Source of the DNA: Xanthomarina arctica
GTDB lineage: Bacteria > Bacteroidota > Bacteroidia > Flavobacteriales > Flavobacteriaceae
Reading direction: 5' to 3'
Length of the DNA stretch: 64,000 nt
Assembly (NCBI RefSeq): GCF_014638915.1
Contig: NZ_BMFQ01000003.1
Span: forward strand, 62,001-126,000
The position numbers and the translations under genes were made by a program. How positions within the stretch are numbered: the first letter of the stretch is position 1; each line of letters opens with the position of its first letter. Shown piece after piece: positions 8,284 to 16,754 of the stretch. The notes under the pieces are model-generated. The model saw nothing but the letters and a program-made list of their open reading frames with translations. It had not been told where the DNA came from and ran no database searches.

Positions 8284-9681
8284 ATGAATATTACAGCTGC
8301 ATATACCGATCTCTATCAAATTACAATGGCTCAAGTTTATTTTGGCACGAAACCAAATGGACGCGCTGTTTTCGATTATTATTTTAGGCACAATCCATTT
8401 AAAAGTGGTTACTCCATTTTTGCTGGATTGGAAGATGTTTTGGGTATTCTTGAAACCCTTAAATTCTCTGAATCTGATATTTCATATTTGAAACAAAAGG
8501 GATTTGAAAATGATTTTTTAGACTATTTAATGAATTTTCGATTTAAGGGAAATATTTATTCTAGTAAAGAAGGTGATGTTGTATTCCCTAACCGACCAAT
8601 TTTACAAGTGGAAGCTAATATTATAGAAGCCCAGATTATTGAGACCCTTTTATTAAACATCCTTAATTTTCAGACTTTGATTGCTACAAAAGCGAGCAGA
8701 ATAAAATTTAGCGCTAAGGATGGGATTTTATTAGATATGGGGTTACGTCGTGCACATGCTACAGGTGGCTATTATGCGTCTAGAGCGGCTGCTATTGGAG
8801 GTTTTGACAGCACCAGTAATGTTAAGGCCGCCGAAGATTATAACATTCCTTCTTCAGGCACTATGGCACACTCTTTTATACAAAGTTATGATGAAGAATT
8901 ACAAGCTTTTCGAGATTTTGCTAAAATGCGACCAAATAATTGTGTCCTACTAATAGACACTTATAATACACTTAAAAGTGGTCTACCAAACGCCATTACT
9001 GTAGCCAAAGAAATGGAGAAAAGTGGTGAGAAATTATTTGGAGTTCGTTTAGATAGTGGAGATTTAGCCTATTTGGCTAAAAAAACACGAGCTGTACTAG
9101 ACGACGCTAATTTGGCTTACGTAAAAATTGTAGCATCAAACCAACTAGATGAATATGTTATAAAAAGTTTGAAGGAACAAGGTGCGCCTATTGATATTTT
9201 TGGTGTTGGCACAAATCTAGTTACAGGAAAACCAGATGCTGCCTTAGATGGCGTCTATAAATTATCAGAATACAATGATACACCAAGAATTAAACTTTCT
9301 GAAAATATTATTAAAACGTCACTGCCTTCTAAAAAACAAGTTTACCGCATGCTAGATGATAATGGCATGTTCTACGGAGCAGATGCCATAGCTCTTTTTA
9401 CTGAATGTAATGTTTCACTTATGGAACATCCATTTGATTCTACAAAAAGTTTAGATATTAGTTCTTTTAAACATGAACCCTTGCTTGAACAAGTTATGAA
9501 AAATGGAAAAAGAATACTCCCTTTGCGTTCCGTCATGGAAATTTCGGAATATTCTCAAGCGCGTTTAAAACAACTTCCGAATGAATACAAGCGGTTTCAG
9601 AATCCACATATTTACAAAATTGGATTGAGTACACTGCTCAAAAATGAACGCGACACTTTAATTAAAAAACATAAATTCTAA
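8284..9681 (+). CDS. pncB: Nicotinate phosphoribosyltransferase
   Basis: 465 residues, full length. It starts with TDLYQITMAQVYF, the characteristic NAPRTase N-terminus. It contains the phosphoribosyl-binding segments LLDMGLRRAHATGG (about 150-163), IDTYNTLKSG and FGVRLDSGDL, and FGVGTNLVTG near 320. The enzyme makes nicotinate mononucleotide from nicotinate and PRPP in the cytosol, the first step of the Preiss-Handler NAD salvage route. It lies 73 bp upstream of the nicotinamidase gene, which supplies its substrate, so the two form a salvage pair. Confidence 0.93.
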   Translation: MNITAAYTDLYQITMAQVYFGTKPNGRAVFDYYFRHNPFKSGYSIFAGLEDVLGILETLKFSESDISYLKQKGFENDFLDYLMNFRFKGNIYSSKEGDVVFPNRPILQVEANIIEAQIIETLLLNILNFQTLIATKASRIKFSAKDGILLDMGLRRAHATGGYYASRAAAIGGFDSTSNVKAAEDYNIPSSGTMAHSFIQSYDEELQAFRDFAKMRPNNCVLLIDTYNTLKSGLPNAITVAKEMEKSGEKLFGVRLDSGDLAYLAKKTRAVLDDANLAYVKIVASNQLDEYVIKSLKEQGAPIDIFGVGTNLVTGKPDAALDGVYKLSEYNDTPRIKLSENIIKTSLPSKKQVYRMLDDNGMFYGADAIALFTECNVSLMEHPFDSTKSLDISSFKHEPLLEQVMKNGKRILPLRSVMEISEYSQARLKQLPNEYKRFQNPHIYKIGLSTLLKNERDTLIKKHKF

Positions 9682-9754
9682 ATTGAATAGTAACGTTTTC
9701 AAAAGCTACTTCGTTAACTAGCTTCACCGTTCAACTATAATAAAAATTCTAAAC

Positions 9755-10360
9755 ATGAAAACCCTCCTTATCATTGATGTACAGAACGATTTTATGCCAA
9801 GTGGATCGCTTCCAGTTCCCGATGGTGATAAAATTGTGCCCATTATCAATGGCATGCAACATAAATTTAATTTGATAATTGGTACGCAAGATTGGCATCC
9901 TAGAAATCATATAAGCTTTGCTAGTAATCATGAAGGAAAATCTAATTTTGATGAAATTGAAATTCATGGTCAACAACAAACCTTATGGCCAGATCATTGT
10001 GTACAAGGCACAGAAGGCGCTGAATTTCATCCGGATTTAAACACTGATAATTTTGAAGCTATTTTTAGAAAAGGAACAGATAAAAACATTGACAGTTACA
10101 GTGCGTTTTATGACAACTGCCATTTAAAGGCAACCGGATTGGCTAGTTATTTAAAAGAAAAAGGAACAACGGAACTCTATTTATGTGGTCTAGCCGCAGA
10201 TATCTGTGTATACTTTTCAATTAATGATGCTTTTAAAGAAGGTTTTGCCTGTACTTTTATTGAAGACGCTTCAAAAGCATTGGATGATGATGAATTTAAA
10301 AAGCTTAAGAAAGAAATGATTGCTATGGGAATCCAGATTGTAACATCACAATATATATAA
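9755..10360 (+). CDS. pncA: Nicotinamidase (isochorismatase-like hydrolase)
   Basis: 201 residues. It shows the family's catalytic triad pattern: Asp8 in IDVQNDF, a Lys in FRKGTD (about 108) and the nucleophile Cys in AADICVYF (about 148). The metal-binding DWHPRNHISF (about 49-58) is also present. It converts nicotinamide to nicotinate and ammonia, feeding pncB directly upstream. Length matches PncA proteins. The pair recycles nicotinamide released by NAD-consuming enzymes. No own promoter was obvious in the short spacer. Confidence 0.92.
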   Translation: MKTLLIIDVQNDFMPSGSLPVPDGDKIVPIINGMQHKFNLIIGTQDWHPRNHISFASNHEGKSNFDEIEIHGQQQTLWPDHCVQGTEGAEFHPDLNTDNFEAIFRKGTDKNIDSYSAFYDNCHLKATGLASYLKEKGTTELYLCGLAADICVYFSINDAFKEGFACTFIEDASKALDDDEFKKLKKEMIAMGIQIVTSQYI

Positions 10361-10430
10361 TGGTAACAGCTCAATTTAATTTTTAAAATAGAATGTTGCA
10401 TTAATCTGAAACGAATTACCGACAATCATT

Positions 10431-10568
10431 TCAGTTAATTTTTCTTGTTCCGCCATGACCTCCAGCTACAATAAGCAGTACTTTGATACTTAGGTATATA
10501 AATTTGAAGAATTGGATGATGGGATTCATCATTTTAAAGCGTTGATATTTTGAAATACGTTGTGTCAT
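10431..10568 (-). CDS. Unrecognised 45-residue micro-protein ending GHGGTRKIN
   Basis: A 46-codon frame from ATG to TGA, in the spacer after pncA and too short for usual gene callers. The protein has a basic N-terminus (MTQRISKYQRFKMM), a hydrophobic middle (FFKFIYLSIKVLLIVA) that could be one membrane helix, and a polar tail (GGHGGTRKIN). Evidence that it is real: a second, frameshifted copy at 7922-8037 keeps the same central protein-level pattern, so the sequence was duplicated as a unit on both sides of pncBA. I do not recognise the family. Function unknown. It could also be a non-coding repeat whose open frame is fortuitous. Confidence 0.5.
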   Translation of the reverse strand: MTQRISKYQRFKMMNPIIQFFKFIYLSIKVLLIVAGGHGGTRKIN

Positions 10569-10628
10569 GTTGTTAATGTTTAAGTTTTACTATTTTCTAC
10601 CTACTACTTACGACCCTCTTATTTTACT

Positions 10629-10870
10629 CAGGAATTAACCCTTTTTGTTTCATTCCTATTCAGGAATTAACCCTTTTAGTTTCATTCCTATTCAGGAATC
10701 AACCTTTTTTAGTTTCATTCCTATTCAGGAATCAACCCTTTTTAGTTTCATTCCTATTCAGGAATCAACCCTTTTTAGTTTCATTCCTATTCAGGAATCA
10801 ACCCTTTTTAGTTTCATTCCTATTCAGGAATCAACCCTTTTTAGTTTCATTCCTATTCAGGAATCAACCA
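10629..10870. repeat. 33-bp tandem array (7 units plus partial) grown from the SQR 3' end
   Basis: Units start with CAGGAAT at 10629, 10661, 10693, 10726, 10759, 10792, 10825 and (partial) 10858. The first two are 32 bp, the others 33 bp, and they are nearly identical. The innermost unit overlaps the last codons and stop of the sulfide:quinone oxidoreductase gene. Each unit therefore repeats the sequence for the gene's Ile-Pro-Glu-stop. Each also contains AGGAAT and ATTCCT, which can form a hairpin. It probably arose by slippage, and copy number is likely to vary between strains. It occupies the spacer between the micro-gene and SQR. Confidence 0.85.
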
Positions 10871-12310
10871 CCAAAATGGTTTCATTTTTGCTTTATAAAT
10901 AAAAGCATAATGTAATGCTAGTTTTAACCAATGACCAGCTAAACCTATTTCTCCAAAAGTTTTACCTATATGTCTACCTTGTGTTTTAGGATATTTAATA
11001 TAATCTGGAACAATAGGGTATGTTGTAATACTTACACCACTTCCTGTAGTGAAACCATATCCAGCAGAAGCAATACAGGCGGCTCCCATATTTCCCATAG
11101 ACCCTTTATGATCTAAAGTTACCTTACCATTTTTAATACTATCTATAATATTATCTGCAACAATTTTCGCAGTAATACCGGATGGCATTCCCGTCCTAGG
11201 CGGTGCAGGAGTTATATCTGTTCCGTTTTTACTTTTTCGAGGTTTTGAGATAGAATGCAGAGGTGCAAAAGCAATACCAGGAGCAAAAATATTTTTATAA
11301 GAAGGGTTTTGATATGTTTCTGGCCAATCTTGAACCGACCATTCTTCGTAAGGTTTTGGCGTATAGTCTGCATCGACAATCATAAACCCCTTAAAGAGTT
11401 TTTCTGTAATATCCATATCGTTTTTGTCGAAAGCTTTGAAACCATGACCTGAAAAGGAAGGGATTAACATGGCAAAATCGTAGGTAGCAGTTTTAAACTC
11501 TCCTTCTAGATTCTCGTAATGAGCTATTCCATCTTCAATTTTATTAACTCCTGCTCCAAGAATCCATTTAATGTCTCTATCCTCAAAAATCATTTCAATC
11601 ATTTCATGAGACTTCATAGTCATACTTCCGTAGCTCATTAACATGCCATCCATACCAAAATCTCCAAGCTGATATTCATTGGAAATCCAAGTTATCTCGG
11701 CCATATCACGTACTTTGTGTTTCCGTAATTCTTGTTCGACATTCAAAATGTATTCAAAAGCAGCTCCTTGACAAGTGGATTTTGCATGACCTGTACCAAT
11801 TAATATTTTAGCTTTTTTGCCACGTTTCATATCTTGAATAAGTGCATCTAAACCTTTCCAAGCATGTTCTGCATGTGTATAAGTACATACAGAGTAAGCT
11901 TTATTAGTTCCCGGACTTAAACCTTCAGTGCCTTCAAAATTAAGTTTCGGACCTGTTCCGTTAATCAAATAATCATAAGTAACTTTTTCTTGAAGTCCTT
12001 TTTTATCGCCAACAACATACTCAACTAAAACAAAAGGTTTGCTTTCGGTTTTATCACCTTCCGGGTGAAATGTAACGGCTTTTGCCTGCTTATAACTTAT
12101 GTGTTTCTTTTTGTATAATGGCTCTAAAGGAAAGAGAATTTGTTCTGATTTCATTCTCCCAATTCCTACCCAAATATTAGAAGGAATCCATTGGTAATTA
12201 CTATTTGGTGAGACCACCAAAACTTCATGTTCTTTGGAGAGTTTTCTGCGTAAATGAGATGCAGCAACATGCCCTGAAATCCCAGCTCCTAAAATAACTA
12301 TTTTTGACAT
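10853..12310 (-). CDS. sqr: Sulfide:quinone oxidoreductase family flavoprotein
   Basis: 485 residues. An N-terminal FAD-binding Rossmann motif (GAGISG, residues 8-13) is followed by NYQWIPSNIWVGIG, a typical SQR segment, the second dinucleotide fold (about 168-175) and a C-terminal GRHIGKTFGE and amphipathic WLKLALHYAFIYKAK region suited to membrane attachment. Cys142, Cys180 (STCQGAAFEY) and Cys412 (AACIAS) are candidates for the redox and persulfide-carrying cysteines. The enzyme would oxidise sulfide to a persulfide or polysulfide and pass electrons to quinone. Neighbouring cydAB would take up the electrons, and the persulfide dioxygenase fusion, rhodanese and TauE the sulfur. It ends inside a tandem repeat. 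Related FAD enzymes (flavocytochrome c) are less likely. Confidence 0.85.
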   Translation of the reverse strand: MSKIVILGAGISGHVAASHLRRKLSKEHEVLVVSPNSNYQWIPSNIWVGIGRMKSEQILFPLEPLYKKKHISYKQAKAVTFHPEGDKTESKPFVLVEYVVGDKKGLQEKVTYDYLINGTGPKLNFEGTEGLSPGTNKAYSVCTYTHAEHAWKGLDALIQDMKRGKKAKILIGTGHAKSTCQGAAFEYILNVEQELRKHKVRDMAEITWISNEYQLGDFGMDGMLMSYGSMTMKSHEMIEMIFEDRDIKWILGAGVNKIEDGIAHYENLEGEFKTATYDFAMLIPSFSGHGFKAFDKNDMDITEKLFKGFMIVDADYTPKPYEEWSVQDWPETYQNPSYKNIFAPGIAFAPLHSISKPRKSKNGTDITPAPPRTGMPSGITAKIVADNIIDSIKNGKVTLDHKGSMGNMGAACIASAGYGFTTGSGVSITTYPIVPDYIKYPKTQGRHIGKTFGEIGLAGHWLKLALHYAFIYKAKMKPFWWLIPE

Positions 12311-12327
12311 GGTAGATATATTTTATG

Positions 12328-12371
12328 TAAATATAGCTTCAACATAAAAACCACACAGTCACTTTTGTTAC
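12328..12371 (-). promoter_or_regulatory. SQR promoter with Crp/Fnr-type box
   Basis: On the minus strand the box GTAACAAAAGTGAC (12358-12371) is followed after exactly 22 bp by TATATTTA (12328-12335), one base off TAnnTTTG. The start codon is 47 bp from the box, the same distance as at cydA. A weak -7 element fits an activator-dependent promoter. Confidence 0.72.
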
Positions 12372-12396
12372 AAAAGAAAAGAGGCTAACTAGTTAT

Positions 12397-12693
12397 TTAT
12401 TTATTCATTTTATTATAAATCATTTTTACAAAAATGAGTCCTAAAATCCCTCCTAAAGCAGATACTAATAAATTAACTATTAATAAAAAGGCATCAAATT
12501 TTCCATCATTCATTATAGACCAAGGATCAAAGCCTAATCTTCCGAAAGATTTTATAAATAATATACTTCCAAAAACACCAATTAAGGTATTCCCAATAAT
12601 ACCAAAGGAATATTTTTTAAAAATAAAACCAGTACTATTAGCGGCAATTATTCCTAAAAGAATACTGATTAATGAAATTAGTGTTCCAGTCAT
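12397..12693 (-). CDS. Small three/four-helix membrane protein, GlsB/YeaQ/YmgE-like
   Basis: 98 residues, almost wholly hydrophobic, with Gly-rich helices (about 5-22, 30-48 and 65-90). The layout resembles the GlsB/YeaQ/YmgE family (IIAANSTGFI, GIIGNTLIGVFGS, LGGILGLIFV), although the family's first helix usually reads more like GLIAG. It begins 15 bp after the cydB stop and is probably the last gene of the cydAB operon. It is far larger than the small CydX/CydH subunits, so I do not call it an oxidase subunit, but position makes an accessory role conceivable. Confidence 0.6.
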   Translation of the reverse strand: MTGTLISLISILLGIIAANSTGFIFKKYSFGIIGNTLIGVFGSILFIKSFGRLGFDPWSIMNDGKFDAFLLIVNLLVSALGGILGLIFVKMIYNKMNK

Positions 12694-12708
12694 AATAAAT
12701 TATTTATA

Positions 12709-13782
12709 CTAATGTCCATAATCCATTTTATCTACTTTTCCACCCATCAATCTCTTTTGAATAATCATATAAACAAAAAGTAGAATGAAGCCAATAATTC
12801 CCCAATTTAATGCTACAGATAATCCATATTCTGAAGCCGCAGTATTATATATGGTTAAATGCTCGTGAGTTCCATGAATTGAAGGTAATAAAACGGGAAA
12901 CATGGAAGCTAGAGAAGATGTAATTCCGCCTACTATTAATAAGGTTGATAATACAAAAGCATGAATATCTTTTTTAATTTTTTTAATAAAAAACAATCCG
13001 ATTAATCCTGTTAAATAAATTAGCGGAAAGATTATGAGATATGGCTTGTGCATAAAATTATCTAAGGAATTTGGGTTTACTAATTGCCAAACAAATAAAG
13101 AAAAGATGGTAAGTGCGGATAACACGATGTTTAATTTAAAAATAACACCTTTAAGCTTTTTGTTTATAGATGAATTTGTTTTTAATATCACCCAATTGGC
13201 ACCATGAATAGCCAAAGTAACTACAGATATTAAGCCGATAATAATTGTAAACCAATCTATAACTCCAGGATGTGCCGCTAAAGGGCTAAAACTACTATCC
13301 CATAATGGTAAGAAAAAATAATGGCCTTCGTGAGCCGAAACACCGTTATCAACACCACCTAAATTGACACCTCTTACGATATTACCTAAAGCAATTCCAA
13401 AAAACAAAGCCAATAACAAACTAGAAACGCCAAAAGATGCATCCCAAATGTCTTTCCACATTTGGTATTTGAATTGTCCTCTAAATTCTAAGCCTATAGC
13501 TCTAAAAATAATTAGCCACAAAACAATGATTAAAGGCAAATAAAAACCACTAAAAACGGAAGCATAGAAAGTTGGAAATGCCATAAAAAGCATCCCTCCA
13601 GCTGCCACTAACCAAACCTCATTAGAATCCCAAAAAAGGCCAGCAGATTTTGTAATGACTTCCTTGTCTTTTTCAGTTTTAGCAAAAAATAAATGTATGA
13701 TTCCTGTTCCAAAATCGTAACCATCCAAAACAAAAAACACAACTAAAACAACAGCGATGATAACGTACCAAAATATTTCCAT
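12709..13782 (-). CDS. cydB: Cytochrome bd oxidase subunit II
   Basis: 357 residues with about eight TM helices. It starts with the family's FVLDGYDFGTGIIH segment and contains the SNEVWLVAAGGMLFMAFPTFYASVFSGFYLP region. Together with CydA it forms the quinol:O2 oxidoreductase of the inner membrane. The gene follows cydA with a 3-bp gap. Bd oxidases have high oxygen affinity and resist sulfide, which inhibits haem-copper oxidases; that fits location beside SQR and a shared promoter box. Confidence 0.95.
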   Translation of the reverse strand: MEIFWYVIIAVVLVVFFVLDGYDFGTGIIHLFFAKTEKDKEVITKSAGLFWDSNEVWLVAAGGMLFMAFPTFYASVFSGFYLPLIIVLWLIIFRAIGLEFRGQFKYQMWKDIWDASFGVSSLLLALFFGIALGNIVRGVNLGGVDNGVSAHEGHYFFLPLWDSSFSPLAAHPGVIDWFTIIIGLISVVTLAIHGANWVILKTNSSINKKLKGVIFKLNIVLSALTIFSLFVWQLVNPNSLDNFMHKPYLIIFPLIYLTGLIGLFFIKKIKKDIHAFVLSTLLIVGGITSSLASMFPVLLPSIHGTHEHLTIYNTAASEYGLSVALNWGIIGFILLFVYMIIQKRLMGGKVDKMDYGH

Positions 13783-13785
13783 AAT

Positions 13786-15117
13786 TTAATGTGTTTGAGG
13801 TTCTGGACCTTCATTAATAGTTTTACCAACTAAGACTAAAAACAATAAACCTAGTAGCATATATAAAGCAACAAAACCCAATAAAGTAAATAAGGTATTA
13901 CCAGATGAAACTGTAGGTGAAATTCCATCGGAAGTTCTTAACAAACCGTAAACTAAATACGGCTGTCTTCCTAATTCGGCTGTGTACCAACCCGTAATAT
14001 TTGCTATATATGGAAAGGGAACTAAAAACATGATGGTCCAAAGTAAAGGTTTCATGTTGTACAATTTTTTTCGCCATAGAAAGAAAAGTGCTAAGGCCAT
14101 AACACCTATAAAGATGGTGCCTAAACCAACCATAATATGATACGAATAATAAAGCGCCGGTATGTTATCTGGCAATTCGTCCTCCTCAAATTGGTCCATT
14201 CCAGGAATTTGCTCATGCCATTTTTGATAGGTCAAAAAGCTTAAGATATTAGGAACTGCTATTTTATTGTCTAATTTTTTAGAAACCATATTGGGTTGTC
14301 CAATAAGAACAATTTCAGCTCCAGCCTTTTCTGTTATAAAAATCCCTTCCATAGCCGCAAATGTTCCTGGTTGGTGTTTAGCAACATTTTTAGCATTCCA
14401 ATCCCCTGTTGGAAAAGCAACTAAAACACTAGAAATTAGTCCAAAAACAACACCTGTTTTCAAAAACAATCTTCCGTATTCTGTTTTTTTATTTCTTAAA
14501 ATATAAAAAGCTCCTATACTGGCTACAACAAAAGAGGAAGTAACAACAGAGGCCATTTGATTGTGCAGAAAAGCAGGTAAAAGCCATGGATTTGTAAAAA
14601 GTGCCGAGAAGTTTTCTAATACAAATTTACCATTATCCAAAATTTCATAACCCACAGGATGTTGCATCCAAGCATTGGTTGCTAGAATAAACCAACCACT
14701 TGCCCAAGACCCCAGAAACACCAGAAAACCTGTTAGGAAATGTAGTTTCTGGCCCATTAATTTTTCACCAAAAATAAATAGTGCTAAAAATGAGGATTCT
14801 AAAAAGAATGAGAACATGCCTTCCATGGCTAAAGTTTGACCAATAATCCCGCCAGTTAGCTCAGAAAATTTTGCCCAATTGGTACCAAATTGAAATTCCA
14901 TTGGAATTCCTGTTACAACTCCCATTGTAAAATTAATAGCAAAGATTTTCATGAAAAATTTTGCCGCATCATTATACTTTTCGATATTATTCTTTAAATA
15001 TCTCCATTTATAATAGACGATTATCAATGACAATCCCATGGTTAATTGCGGAAAAATATAGTGAAATGTGATAGTGAATGCAAATTGCAATCTATCGTAA
15101 AAGATCATGTCTTCCAT
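13786..15117 (-). CDS. cydA: Cytochrome bd oxidase subunit I
   Basis: 443 residues with about nine TM helices. Key parts: an N-terminal helix with the haem-ligand His (FTITFHYIFPQL, about 14-25), the TNWAKFSE and FFLESSFLALF helices, and the conserved C-terminal GWYTAELGRQPYLVYG segment. At about 440 residues it belongs to the short Q-loop class. It binds the three haems and oxidises quinol. First gene of a cydA-cydB-small membrane protein operon. A GTAAC-type box lies 47 bp upstream of the start, exactly as at SQR, so the terminal oxidase appears co-regulated with sulfide oxidation. Confidence 0.95.
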   Translation of the reverse strand: MEDMIFYDRLQFAFTITFHYIFPQLTMGLSLIIVYYKWRYLKNNIEKYNDAAKFFMKIFAINFTMGVVTGIPMEFQFGTNWAKFSELTGGIIGQTLAMEGMFSFFLESSFLALFIFGEKLMGQKLHFLTGFLVFLGSWASGWFILATNAWMQHPVGYEILDNGKFVLENFSALFTNPWLLPAFLHNQMASVVTSSFVVASIGAFYILRNKKTEYGRLFLKTGVVFGLISSVLVAFPTGDWNAKNVAKHQPGTFAAMEGIFITEKAGAEIVLIGQPNMVSKKLDNKIAVPNILSFLTYQKWHEQIPGMDQFEEDELPDNIPALYYSYHIMVGLGTIFIGVMALALFFLWRKKLYNMKPLLWTIMFLVPFPYIANITGWYTAELGRQPYLVYGLLRTSDGISPTVSSGNTLFTLLGFVALYMLLGLLFLVLVGKTINEGPEPQTH

Positions 15118-15134
15118 ATCCTGAATTTAGACTA

Positions 15135-15178
15135 TAAAAATACAACACAGATAATAAAAATGGTGTAACTTTTATTAC
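15135..15178 (-). promoter_or_regulatory. cydAB promoter with Crp/Fnr-type box
   Basis: On the minus strand the box GTAATAAAAGTTAC (15165-15178) is followed after exactly 22 bp by TATTTTTA (15135-15142), one base off TAnnTTTG. Same geometry as the SQR, rhodanese, persulfide dioxygenase and efflux promoters. Confidence 0.72.
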
Positions 15179-15433
15179 AAAAACATCGCAAATTGAGACT
15201 CATTTTTAAATGAGAACCTATTTTACTTTTTTAAGGTTGTCATTAGACACAAATTCTTAAAACAAATTATATTTACACTTCTAAAGTATAGGGCACTCCA
15301 ATTAAATCAACAATCTAATTGTAAAATAACTTCCTGATTTATGAGTTTCCTCCTCCAATAAAATCGAAAAAGAGGCTTTTAATAATTAATAAATAGTTTA
15401 GTTTGCACTATATAATAATATGCTTAATTTAAA
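15179..15433. other. Spacer between divergent cydA and YdjM-like genes
   Basis: With the cydA promoter region it makes a 316-bp gap. It is AT-rich and holds no convincing open frame. A TATATTTA stretch near 15268 and a TTTAGTTTGC stretch just before 15410 are possible -7 elements for the rightward gene, neither convincing. Confidence 0.4.
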
Positions 15434-16432
15434 ATGGATTCGTTAACTCAAATAGTATTAGGAGCCGCAGTTGGAGAAGCTGTTCTTGGAAGAAAAATAG
15501 GTAATAAAGCCATGCTTTATGGTGCCATTGCAGGAACTATTCCTGATTTAGATATTTTCTCTTCTTATTTTACTGATACCGTTTCTGCATTAGAAATCCA
15601 TCGAGGTTTTACACATTCCATATTTTTTTCTATTCTTTTTGCACCTATTTTTGGATGGCTTGTTTCCAGATACGAAACTTATAAAGATGTAAAAGGTTGG
15701 TCTTGGCTGTTTTTTTGGTGCTTAGTAACTCATCCTATTTTAGATGCCCACACAACTTGGGGAACACAATTATTTTGGCCATTGGAATCAAGGCTTGCTT
15801 TTAAAACCATTTTTGTAATAGATCCGTTATATACTTTACCTTTTTTAGTGTTTTTAATTTTAGTATTGTTCCAAAAAAGAAATACACCAAGAAGAAGATT
15901 TTATAATAACATGGGATTGATATTAAGTAGTAGTTATTTGCTTTTAACCTTTGCATTAAAAGGCATGGCCAATAATCAGTTTGAAAAAGCCCTCATAAAA
16001 CAACAGATTGATTATGTTGATATGGAGACAAAACCTGCTCCATTCAATACAATTCTCTGGTCTGCGAATGTGGAGACTAAAGACCAATATTTAATTGGTT
16101 ACTATTCTTTTTTGGATAAAAATCCTATTCATTTTGAAGCTTACCCGAAGAATCATAACCTATTGGGAGATTTAATTCAAAAGAAAAAGGTACAGCGAAT
16201 GATTCAAATTTCTAAAGGGTGGTATACTATTACAGAAAAAGAAGATCGTTTATATTATAACGATTTGCGCTTTGGCTTGCTAAGTTTAAAACCAAATGCA
16301 CAAAATTTTGTATTTCAATATGAGATTAAAACTGACAAACAGGGAGAAGTAACATTTACAGAGACAATTAAAAATCCTGATGATGCCAAACAGCTTTTAA
16401 AAGATCTTTGGATTCGTTTAAAAGGAAATTAA
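15434..16432 (+). CDS. YdjM-type metal-dependent membrane hydrolase
   Basis: 332 residues. It opens with MDSLTQIVLGAAVGEAVLG, typical of the YdjM/LexA-binding membrane hydrolase family, followed by GAIAGTIPDLDIF and HRGFTHSIFF (about 54-63), which supply the conserved Asp and His residues. A third motif, THPILDAHTTWGT, lies near 97-109. Four to five TM segments fill the N-terminal two thirds and a soluble beta-rich tail follows. The family's substrate is unknown, though some members act as phospholipase-like enzymes. It is the only rightward gene in this block and is not obviously tied to sulfur metabolism. Confidence 0.8.
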   Translation: MDSLTQIVLGAAVGEAVLGRKIGNKAMLYGAIAGTIPDLDIFSSYFTDTVSALEIHRGFTHSIFFSILFAPIFGWLVSRYETYKDVKGWSWLFFWCLVTHPILDAHTTWGTQLFWPLESRLAFKTIFVIDPLYTLPFLVFLILVLFQKRNTPRRRFYNNMGLILSSSYLLLTFALKGMANNQFEKALIKQQIDYVDMETKPAPFNTILWSANVETKDQYLIGYYSFLDKNPIHFEAYPKNHNLLGDLIQKKKVQRMIQISKGWYTITEKEDRLYYNDLRFGLLSLKPNAQNFVFQYEIKTDKQGEVTFTETIKNPDDAKQLLKDLWIRLKGN

Positions 16433-16503
16433 TAATCGTACTTGTAAAGTGAATGGTTTGAAAAGTAAAGATGATATAAATACTGAATGATTAAAAAAGT
16501 ATC

Positions 16504-16653
16504 TTATAATTCTTCTTCAGTGTCTTCATTCTTTTTTCCGCTCAACATAAAATTAATAAGTATTCCAACCAAGGTAATACAAACAAGAGCGAAAATAGCA
16601 ATCATTATTACACCGTTATTCCAATTCGCTAAGGCAATGTTTTGAGTAATCAT
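16504..16653 (-). CDS. 49-residue single-pass membrane micro-protein
   Basis: A 50-codon frame from ATG (16653) to TAA, missed by length cut-offs. The protein has a short polar N-terminus, one clear TM helix (VIMIAIFALVCITLVGILI, about 15-33) and an acidic tail (KKNEDTEEEL). Hydrophobicity and tail charge are those of a real membrane peptide and there is no competing gene on either strand. It lies between a YdjM-like gene and the TPMT-like gene. I do not recognise the family. It might be a small subunit of a nearby membrane complex. Confidence 0.6.
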   Translation of the reverse strand: MITQNIALANWNNGVIMIAIFALVCITLVGILINFMLSGKKNEDTEEEL

Positions 16654-16754
16654 AATCGAGGAGTTTAGTTGTTATTAATTAGCTGTAAAAATATCATAAG
16701 TCTGCAAAAGCAAATATGACTTTAGTCAGGAAATATCAAAAATGAATATCAATT

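Noticed and set aside
10645-10902. Plus-strand 85-residue open frame with a repeated FSFIPIQEST pattern
   Set aside because: It is produced by the 33-bp tandem array (a multiple of three) reading opposite to SQR; no independent support.
12397-12693. Small gene after cydB as a CydX/CydH subunit
   Set aside because: At 98 residues with several helices it is too large and does not match those single-helix subunits.
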